Assembly: GCA_022410635.1 (NCBI GenBank)
Contig: JAJVDF010000044.1
Span: 2,760,572-2,824,571, forward strand
Length of the DNA stretch: 64,000 bases
Source: Tretioscincus oriximinensis
Lineage: Eukaryota > Chordata > Lepidosauria > Squamata > Gymnophthalmidae
Direction of reading: 5' to 3'
Translations under genes and position numbers: made by a program
Shown here: one piece after another, positions 1 through 10,777 of the stretch
Numbering within the stretch: position 1 is the stretch's first letter
Layout of the letters: every line of letters starts with the position of its first letter
Notes under the pieces: generated by a model
The model's database searches: none
What the model saw: the letters and a program-made list of their open reading frames with translations, nothing else
Told to the model about the DNA's origin: nothing

Positions 1-225
1 TTATCTGGTAGTCTCCTGGTTCGATCCCCCACTCCTCCATGAAAGCCAGCTGGGTGACCTTGGGCCAGTCACAGTTCTTTGAACTCTCTCAGCCCCACCT
101 ACTCCAGAGGGTGTCTGTTGTGGAGAAAGCAACAAAAGCTATGTGCGCCGCCCTATGGTAGGCCGCCCTGAGACCTTCGGGTATAGGGCGGGATATAAAT
201 ATAAATAAATAAATAAATAAAATAC
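1..225 (+). repeat. tRNA-derived SINE (family 1), 5' cut by window edge
   Basis: Contains the tRNA B-box-like GGTTCGATCC and the L2-like 3' end CCGCCCTGAGACCTTCGGG with an (AATA)n tail. Same family as the copies at 5655, 38066 and 41330. Confidence 0.8.
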
Positions 226-654
226 AGTAAAAGGTAATTACAGATAATCTTTTGCTGATTTCAAAGCCCTTAGAAATTTTGCATAAAATATATATATATA
301 TATTTATNCAGCTTCAAAACTACATTTAAACAACCCTGAACCTTTGCCACTTTTTTAAAAATAAGATAAAAAAACTAGGCAGGGAAACACTGTTATTTTA
401 CAATGTATATATTGGCACTATGTTAGTCTTTGTAAAGGTTACATTTAAAAATCCCAATAAAGTTTCTTTAAAAAAATAAGCTTTCAAAATGGTCACAATC
501 TTAGCAAGGGTCACGTTTTCTAAAGCCAGCTGCTCACTGACCTTATCCTGGATAGNCAGGCAGGTGGGACTGGAATTGCATGTCTACTTGTTGGGTTATG
601 CAATTATATCCCTATCCTTAATTACTGACAATTGCTTTTTCTTTTTCTAAATAG
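226..654. other. SLC23A1 intron, no gene seen
   Basis: AT-rich intronic sequence with a short (TA)n run at 286-302. Nothing else recognised before the exon at 655. Confidence 0.6.
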
Positions 655-775
655 AACAATCTTTTTAATTATTTTGTTTGCTCAATATCTACGAAATCTG
701 TATTTTCTGCTCCCTGGCTACAAATTTGGAAAAGGATGTACTGTTTTTCGTATACAAATCTTCAAGATGTTTCCA
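655..775 (+). CDS. SLC23A1: SLC23A1 coding exon (first in window)
   Basis: Acceptor ctaaatag ends at 654 and donor gtaag starts at 776. The first base completes a split codon. It encodes a hydrophobic segment ([12 protein letters not shown]) and ends with RIQIFKMFP, a cytosolic stretch typical of the family. The exon before it is not in the window. Confidence 0.92.
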
Positions 776-3700
776 GTAAGTGGTTTCCTTTTTTCCTTTC
801 TCCATAGACACTATTTCATGAATTCAGATAATTCTACTGTCTCGTAAAAATGCTTTTTAAATGTATTGTACTTCACACCCTTCCTTAATAACATAAAACT
901 GATACATAAGGGCTTCCTTCTAGTCCATTATTTCCTTTTCTGTTAATAAAAGAGAGAACAAGTTGATTCAAAATAATTTAGTACTCTATACGTTTTTATC
1001 AATCAATCAATTTATTTGTATACCTGCATTTTCAAAAAAAGAATCCCCAAACACAACGAACCAAGAAAACTGTATAAAACATTAATTTAGTACAGTATAA
1101 CAACAGAAGGAGAAGGAGAAAAGAAGGAGGAAGAGACGAAGACGAAGAATAATAATAATAAGACTAAGACTAAGAATAATAATAATAAGACTAAGACTAA
1201 GAATAATAATAAGAAGACTAAGACTAAGACTAATAATAATAATAATAATAATAATAAGACTAAGAAGACTAAGAAGAAGAAGAAGAAGACTAAGAAGAAG
1301 AAGACTAAGAAGAAGAAGAAGAAGAAGACGAAGAAGAAGACGAAGAAGAAGACGAAGACGACGACGAAGACGACGAAGACGACGACGAAGACGACGACGA
1401 AGACGACGACGAAGACGACGACGAAGANGACGACGACGAAGACGACGACGACGACGAAGACGAAGACGAAGATGAAGAAATAATAGTAGTAGTATTAATG
1501 CTAGTAGCACTGGTAGTAGTTTTTTGTACCCTGCTATTCTCAACCCGAAGTTAATCAAAGTGACTTGTACTTTCATTCTTCTCTTCACAACAAACACCTT
1601 GTGAAGTAGGTGGGCCTGAGAGAGAGCCAAGGANCTGTGACCAGCCCAAGATCACCAAGCTGGCTTCATGGAGAAGTGCAGAATCGAACTGGGAAGCTAC
1701 CAGTTAAGAGACTGATGCTCTAACCACAACACCAGGCAATCATACAAAATGTTAACCATGCAAATATAATTAACAATATATTATTAATTGAAACTCTTAA
1801 TTGAAATTGCTGATGCAGTCAGCATAGAGCCTCAGAGAGGTCCTTACTGTTGCTGAGCAGGCCCAGCCAGATTCCCCCCTGGAAGTGCAGGCCAGAGTCT
1901 CTGGATCTAGGGAGGTATCCCAATCAGTCCAATGCCCCACATAGCAGAAACTAAAGTGAATATAGTACAGCAATAATGCAAAATCAAATTCAGTTCATCC
2001 TTTCCTTTATCATTTCTTTGTTTGCAGACAATACAAGAGATTCTGGGCTTAGGCTGCAATCACACATGTTATTCAACAGCTCTCAGTTCTGAAAGGCAGG
2101 GCTGAAAACCAGAAAAAGAAGTTTGGGAAAAGGTTTGTCTGTTTTCCCGTCCTGTTCAAAACCTGTTTTCTCGTTTTCAGTCTTGTTCTGTAGGACTGGG
2201 AGCTGTTTAATAGCACTTCCGTGGCTGCATCTTTACCGAACCCAGAAGGCTTCAATTCTGACTAAGTGCCATGTGTCACGGATGTCCCAGACAATCCATG
2301 ATTCTGGAGTGTCATCCAAGGGCAACAAGACAGACGTCTATGATTTTTACAGATTTAAAGAAGAGAGGTTTGCTGGAGGGAAGTGGAGGAGATGGAGGGA
2401 AAGACTGGTTGCTTTGCTCCCTGGTTTTTGTTTCAAAATCTTCAAAGTAGTTGTAATCCAGTGGTGAAAAAAGACAATGGAAAGCAGAGAATTATAAATT
2501 TGGGTTCCAGTAGCATAGCTAGACTCTTGGGGGACCTGGGGAAGATAAACAAAGTGGAGCCCCGGGAACTCCCAAAATTTATTTATTTTTATTTTACAAA
2601 TGGCCGGGCTCCCCAGGAATTGCCCCCACTTGCCCTATGCTAGCTATACCCCTGTTGAGTTCCTAGCATTTCACATTAAAAAATTCTGCGTTGATCCACT
2701 TCTGAACCTTTGCTACAGAAGTTACAAGATGAGGCCCTGGGAACTGAGCTCCTTGGGAAAATGCCTTTCCTTTCAAAGGATCGTGTTTAAAGTGGATCTG
2801 AACATATTTCTGTTAGTGAATGCTACATTTACCTTCACTAGTCTGATATAGGGTGGGTGTTTCTGTACCAGAATAAGCAATTATCTGAAACTTGAATGGA
2901 GTACTACTGGCCATTTACACTCTGATATATGGTGACACATAAACACCATTCTGGGTCTGAAGCTCAAATCAGCTTTGGAAGTGATATAGAGACCCTTTAG
3001 TGGCAACATTGGTAAACTAGAGCAAGTTCCAATGATGGTGAATGGTCTGGAAACAACGTCCTAGGAGAATGGTTAAGGGATCTAGCGATGTTTAGTCTAC
3101 AGAAGAGAAGACTGAGAGGAGACCTGATAGCTGTCTACAACTGAAGGACTGTCATGGAGCAGAGGAATCAACTTTGTCCTTATTGGTACATGGAAGGATT
3201 AGAAACAACGGGATAAAACTGCAAAGAAGCAGATGTAGATTAGATATCGGAAGATAGATATCAGTGTTCAACCAGTGGAATAGGTTGCCACAGGAGGTGG
3301 TGAGTTCTCCTTTGCTGGACGTCTTCAAACAGTGGCTGGACAGCTACCTGTTTGGGATGATTTAATGAGTAGGGGGTTGGACCCCATGATCCTGAAGGTC
3401 CCTTCCAAATCTACGATTCTACGACTCTTTTGTGCCATCTGTGATCTGGTATAACATCTAAAACATATTGGTAGACAAGAGTGTCCTAGTCCAGTCCTCT
3501 ATTATTANACTTATACCATTTTATATTTATATTTATATTGAACTTATACCTTATTATTTAGAGTGCAAATGGTATAAGCTTAGGCCTTAACATGATACCG
3601 TCTGCAGCCCAGTGCGGAAATCTAGTTAAGACAGCGGTACAATTTACCCATTTTTCNTCTTCAGATCATCCTAGCCATTTTGGTAGTCTGGCTGCTATGC

Positions 3701-6700
3701 TACATTTTGACAGTGACAGATGTGTTCCCACAAGACCCCAGTGCCTATGGATTCAGGGCCAGAACAGATGCTAGAGGACAAATTGTGTCAATTGCACCCT
3801 GGTTTCGCCTTCCATATCCCTGTAAGTCCCTTTTGCCTTGCATCTTCCTCTCTGTGTTTTGTTGTGCAAAGAACCCTGTGAGGCCGAGAGGGACTGGAGC
3901 TGCATATGATGCCTTGGATTTGCCATGCATGGTGCGTCCCAGCTAACAGCTGCTTGTCTTTCCTTGTTCTAGGCCAATGGGGCCTCCCCACANTAACCGC
4001 TGCAGCTGTCCTGGGAATGTTCAGTGCCACCTTATCCGGCATCATCGAGTCTATTGGGGATTATTATGCCTGCGCCAGACTGGCGGGTGCGCCGCCTCCA
4101 CCTGTCCATGCCATTAACAGGTAGGAGAAGAGCAGCTTCCTTGCATTGGCTGTGTATGGAGTAGCCCTGGAAAGCTTGCAGAAATGGACACTTAGTGGCT
4201 GAGGCATGGTGCTAAGCATCCAGATGCTACTGAATGACTTTCTTCCAATCCTAGTCAGCATATTGGAGATATGTACATTAGCTTCTAAAAAGCCAAACGT
4301 TACCATGTCAAGTAGTGGGTATGGTAAGAACATAAGAACATAAGAACATAAGAAGAGCCATCCTGGATCAGGCCAGAGCCCATCTAGTTCAGCCCCATGG
4401 TACTTATAAGTACATCCACATGACTGCATTTTAATTGCTATCTATACATATAGTAAAATATGTACCAAAGAGTCCAATGTTCTGAGGTATAATGACCAAT
4501 CACAGGCATCGGAACTTTGGCAGCTTCCAGAGAGGAAGGGAAGGAGGCAGAAGGAGGAAAAGAAAGGAAGGAAGGAAGGAAAAGAAAGATGGGGCAAGTG
4601 AAGGAGGGATGGGAGAGGGCACGGGAGGGAGTGGGTGGAGGCATGAAAGANAGCAAGAGGGAGGAGGGGCTAAAGCCCATTAACACAATGGGCTAATTCT
4701 GTTAGTTTCTTAATATAATGCAATAAATGACTTATATGGTCATTGCTGGCAATTCACAAGTTTTGTCTTTCCTCCCCATGAATCTGGAAGTTCTTTGCTC
4801 TTGTGACCTTGCATGAAAAAGGCCACAGACTGGGTGTGTGCGTGTGTCTGACATTGTGTTTAGAATCCTTATTCCTATTGCAACCAGTGAGTTTGCTTCT
4901 GATAATTCTGTGCTGTTAATTGGAAAATGACATGCACCATAACAGTGTGGTTAATTTCTGATAGGATGGTTTCTTGAATCTTCTGCTTTCATAATTTAGC
5001 TGTGCAATGTTTTTGCCTGTGTGTTTTATAATGCTTGTAATTATTGTTTGGTGACGATTTGGTATTGCTGTTTGAGAGCCCTAAAAAAACTGGACATTGA
5101 TCATTTGGAAAGTGATAAAATAAGTAAGAAATGTGTTCATCTTTATTTTTGCTGGTCTTACAAAATGGGCAGTGGAAAACTCAGTGAAATAATTAGGATT
5201 CTTTTTTCACTTCTCTCAGGGGCATTTTCACAGAAGGAATTTCTTGCATAATTGCTGGGCTGTTGGGCACTGGCAATGGTTCGACCTCTTCAAGTCCTAA
5301 CATTGGAGTCTTGGGCATCACAAAGGTACCGTCCTAGAAGATTTGCCTCTTGCAAGGTTCCCTCTAAATGCAGTTCATGGGGTTATGTCGGGAAGCAACG
5401 TTTGTGTAATGATAATATNGTTGGACCCCCTATTGTCCTGTCCCAACTGCCGAATATAGTCTATATGAGAGGGAAAAAAGTGGAATTTCCCCTCCTCCCA
5501 CATAGATTTACTGATTTCCCTGGAACCAACAAACAGGCTAAATCTGAGAGGAGTCACCCTCCTGTGNGGAGAGTAAGGAAGGGCTGGAGTCACCCCCTTC
5601 CCAGTCATTAGCCAACTGTGGGAGTTCCCAAGNCACGTGTGTGGAGGAAAATATATTTATTTGTACTTATATCCCTCACCCTATACCCGAAGGTCTCAGG
5701 GTTGCCAACCACAGGGTGGCCAGACACCTTGTAGAGTAGATGGGGCTGAGAAAGTTCAAAGAACTGTGACAGTTACCCAGGTGGCTTTCATGGACAAGTG
5801 GGGAATCGAACCAGGAGACTACCAGGTCCAAGTCCAACGCTCTAACCACTACACCAAACTGGCTCTCAAGTTTCATGCTGAGTCATTAAACCCTTTATTC
5901 AACCTTTGTCTCTTTCAAACATTTTCTGCTTATATTTTCTTTTGGTCACCCTCAGACTGCAGACTTACAGAAACAGTTATATTTTATTCTGGTGTTGCAG
6001 GTACAACCGTTGCTTGACTTCCATTCACCTCAAAAGGCTGCTGAATAGCTTCCTCTGACCAGTTTATAATATTTTTATGTTTCTTGTCAGAGATGAAACT
6101 TGAGTTTTTTCCCAAGCAAACGTGAACACGGATGGAAACAGCTGCTGGGATTAAGACCAGCAGCAATTTCCCATCTCGTAATCCCATCCTGGCTTGAAGT
6201 TCGGAGTGTTTTGCAAACAATTCNCTTGAAACGCTAGGATGTTTCAGGTGTCTCCCAAGGAGAAACACTTTGGATACACAGAACTGGGAAAAGATAAAGT
6301 ATTTGTTTATCTAACCAAGAATTGGCAGCTTTTACGAGCAGCAGTTCTGGATCGAATTCAGCTTCAAGATGCTACTTGAAATTCACTCAACAGCTGCTGA
6401 AATGGCCTGTTCCGTACAACCATTAAAAGTGTAGCACTCCTGATTTCCCCCCCTGTGCAGTTAGTTTAGAAACTTGGATAAATTGACACACTGTTTATCG
6501 TATAGACTAGTGCAGACCTGGGCAAGGGGCGGCCCGAGGGCCACATGCGGCCCTCCTACTGTCTCTGACCGGCCCGCCCCTCTTAGCTCAGANTTATATA
6601 CAGTATTGGGTAGAACTGAGTTAACTATATTAATCCGGCCCTCTAAAACCACCCCAATTTCTCATGCGGCCCCTTGGGAAAAATTAATTGCCCACCCCTG

Positions 6701-9700
6701 GACTAGTGGAACAAGCCCATTGCGTAATGCAATGGGCTTGTTCTATTAGTCTATATGATAAACATGTAACAGGTTCTAGCCCCTCCTCCCCTTTGCCTCC
6801 ATCCATGCCTCCACTTACTCCCTCCACACCCTGCCTCCGTGCCTCCACCCACTCCCTCCCTTTCCCCACCCCTTATTAAACCACTCCTTTCACCTGTTGT
6901 GAACCGGTTCCTCGAAGTCTGAAATGAATGCAGGCTTCTGGAAAACCAAGAATTCATTTAAACCAAGTAAAGTATGAAAACAAACAGCCCCAATAGTTTC
7001 TCAATTGGAATANAATNTTGCTGCCATAAGATAGTCCAGCAGCTATTGCTCTTATTTAGCAAATCTCCTGCCCCCACCCACCAGAGCAATCATCCTGTGC
7101 AGCTGAGACAAGGACTCATCCTACAGCCCATNGCAGCTGGTCTCCGGCTGCATTTCCTATTTTGCAAACTTGCCCATAACGTCTTCTTCCACGGATCCTG
7201 AGGCTCTGGGGATGAAGGGGGAGATGCAGGAGGCAGGTCTTCCCGTGACCCAATAGCAGGACCCAGTAGTCTGAGGGGAATATCTGAACTGGGGCCTGGC
7301 TGTGAATCCCTGGCTACAGTCATCATTGGATCCTTTGGTCCTACACATGCAGGGACTTCAGGTTCTGATTCTCTAAGCCTTAAGTTAGTGATCTGCACTT
7401 CTTCCTCTGAATCCTCCCCTGGGGGAGCTCTTGGCATAACAAGCTGGGTCTTGACACCACCCCTCCATCCCCGTCACTATCTTTTCCTCCACCAGCTATT
7501 AGGGTTGTGGGAAATGCCACCTTGGCCCTGTCCCCACTGAGCCTTATTCTTGGCTGTATCTCAGAATAGGAACCTACCACTATTTGCAGACATGTGGAAA
7601 GTGGATGGGAAGTCTCTGCACATGGGCTCGGGCTGAATAACCGCATGTCACTAATGCAAAATTGCTTAGATTTTTTCGTCTTAAGAAGTTGGAGTGGGGA
7701 AAGTGAATAGCTTCTGGAAGAAAACATCAATGACAAGAACTAGAAATAATACTGGGAAATACTTTTGTGTGTGTTGACTTGTTTCCCCCCCTCCCCCCCA
7801 TGCAGGTAGGGAGCCGGAAAGTGGTGCAGTATGGTGCAGGCATCATGCTCATTTTGGGAACCATTGGCAAGTTTACAGCTTTGTTTGCTTCCCTTCCTGA
7901 CCCCATCCTTGGTGGAATGTTCTGTACACTGTTTGGTAAGAAACCTGTATTGATAGTAACAAAACAATAACTAGGAAGTCCGGCAAAGGCGCTAGTAGAA
8001 CTTTGAGACCAACTTGAGAAAAGTGGGTGGCATAAGCTTTCGTAGACATGTCTACTCCTTCAGATGCTGAAGTAACTCTCTGAAAGTAACTAGGAAGTTC
8101 TCCAAATATTCGAGTGGACAGATTGGTGGTGGAGTAGAAAACTGAAGGTTTCTTATGAATTCAGTAGGTCTGTAGTTGAGTACTGGAGCAAATGTANGAA
8201 ATCAGGCTGTAACATCTAGACCTCTTCAGCTTTGAAAGACAGCATTTTAGATGTGATCTGACGGNAGTGTATAAAATCATGAATGAGATGGATATGGTGA
8301 ATAGGCAAAAATGATTTTCTCTATCACACAACACTCGAACCAGGGGCGTTCCTTGATGGGCCGAAGAGTGAGGACAGACAAGGGAAAGTGTTTTTTCACC
8401 CAGAGGGTCATCGGCTTTTGGAATTTACTTCCAGAAGAGGTGGGGGTAGCTAGCAGCCTGGATAGATTTAAGACAGGATTAGACCAGGTTATAAATAGCT
8501 ACCATAATGGGTCGCTTGATACTGCCTCCAGAATGGAGCCCAGGCAGTATTCCTGAAGTACCATTTGCAGGGAGTTGAGAACTTCTATGCACCCCAGGTC
8601 TATCACGCATGTGACCCTGGATGGCAGTGCTTCAATGAGTCCGGCAGAGGATGTCCACTGAAGGAAGTCTCCCATTGCCACCATAGATAGGGATAGACAA
8701 ATTCATGGGACCCAAGTGTAACAACAACTATTAGGAGGGATGTCTTGATTCTGCTTCTGGGAGGGAGCTTTAGGCAGGATTCCTGAAATTCTATTTGCAA
8801 GGAGTTGAGAGCTGATAAAGGTCCTGATACTGCCCAGGTGCAACTAGTGGGCTACTGTGTCAGATAGAATGCTGGATTAGAAGGGCTGTGGCCCCATTCA
8901 GCAGGGCTCCTCTTATGTTCTCATTCTTCCATAGCTGTTTGACACGCACAGGGGCTAGGAGGAGCCCAAACTCTCCATCGCTGGAATCCCAGAAGGTGAC
9001 CTTCTGATATCCCAATGGTGGCATCAGTGGCTTGGTCCAATAGGACTCCTCTTGGGTTGCTAGAAATCCAACATGCTTTTCTGAAATAATCCATATGAAG
9101 AATATCAAAGAACTAATGAGTGGTTTCAATCTGGATAGTTATTGTGCGGTCCTTCTTGTCTTCTTTTCTCAATTCGCATCTCGCAAACTGAATTTTCTCC
9201 CATCCCATCTCTGCTCTCCTCCTGACCACTGTTTCCTTTATTCTTTGACAATAAGCACCTGGACTTAGAAGCTTCCTTTTTCTTTTTTTTTGAAATCTCA
9301 AGACATAAGTCTTAAGTCTCTAGAAAGACATTCCCAGAGGCACAATAGTACAGCAGTTAAGAACCCTGAAATTTCACCACAGATACTGAATTTGATATTC
9401 AGTTGGATGTTGACAGGGATAAGCACCCCCTACTGGCCTCAGCGCTAGCCAGCCTAGCTATTTGAAAGCAAGAAATTACAGTTAGATAAATGGGGACCAT
9501 CACAGCACGGTGGGGAAGCTAGAATGTAAGCCTTCGGGTGAAAAATAGCTTTTAAGCTGCTTTGAGCCTCTTTGGGTAAGCAGAGTCTTCCTCTTCCTTT
9601 TCTTCTTCTTCTGACAGCAAACATGGTTTCCTTGCCCACAGATTTTCTGATGTGTACATTATAGGACAAGGTTGTATCTTCACACAAAATCTACCCAGAT

Positions 9701-10305
9701 ATCAACTATGCATTTATAGCAAAACCAGTTTTTCCTGTTTTTTCCATTGTACAGGTATGATTACAGCGGTGGGGCTCTCTAATCTCCAGTTTGTTGACAT
9801 GAACTCCTCTCGCAACCTTTTTGTCCTGGGTTTTGCAATGTTTTTTGGACTGACGCTTCCGAACTACTTAGATTCGCGTCCAAATGCTATTAATACAGGT
9901 ACTTCGTTTCTGTATCGCTTGGCATAAGAGATCATAAACTGGTGTCCTTAGATGGCAGAAACTTCAAAGGGTAGCCCTGTATGGTTCTTCTCTGAACTAC
10001 CATTTCCTCTTGCCTTGATGCCCTGGAAGATCCTTTGACCTTCACGAGCTGACTGCCTTGTTCACAAACATTATTGATGGCAAAAAATAATAATAAATTA
10101 TTGACCAAGTAAGCAAAAATTCACCCTGTGTAGTATCAGTACACAGACTGACCAGATTTTCTGAGGCCTAAACTGGGGCAATTAATATTCATGCTAATTT
10201 GCATATTCNTGAATATGCAAACCATCCACCAATATGCACCCCCCCTGAAATCCCGATGCGTGAGAAATTTGTGGAGTGTATGAGAAATTTGTAAAGTATG
10301 CAAGG

Positions 10306-10370
<65 letters not shown>

Positions 10371-10713
10371 CAGAGAAATAGCCGTGTTAGTCTAGCAGAA
10401 AGTCCAGCAAAGGAGCTAGCAGCACTTTGAGACTAACTTGAGAAAAGTGGTTGGCATAAGCTTTCGTAGACAGGTCTACAGATGCTGAGGGACTAATGCT
10501 GAGGGACTTCAGNAATGCTGAGGGACTTCAGATGCTGAGGGACTAATGCTGAGGGACTTCAGATGCTGAGGGACTAATGCTGAGGGACTTCAGATGCTGA
10601 GGGACTAAGGCATTAGTCCCTCAGTATCTGAAGAAGTAGACCTGTCTACGAAAGTTTATGCCAACCACTTTTCTCAAGTTAGTCTCAAAGTGCTGCTAGC
10701 TCCTTTGTTGGAC

Positions 10714-10777
<64 letters not shown>

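Noticed and set aside
1082..1630. 182-residue minus-strand frame rich in Leu and Arg
   Set aside because: It is the translation of a triplet microsatellite and part of a SINE, with no protein-like composition.
5655..5882. tRNA gene suggested by A- and B-box-like sequence
   Set aside because: Part of a dispersed SINE with L2-like 3' end; the acceptor stem is not formed and several copies exist.
10371..10713. CRISPR-like array (31-bp repeats)
   Set aside because: Direct tandem repeats without spacers inside a foldback element in a vertebrate genome.
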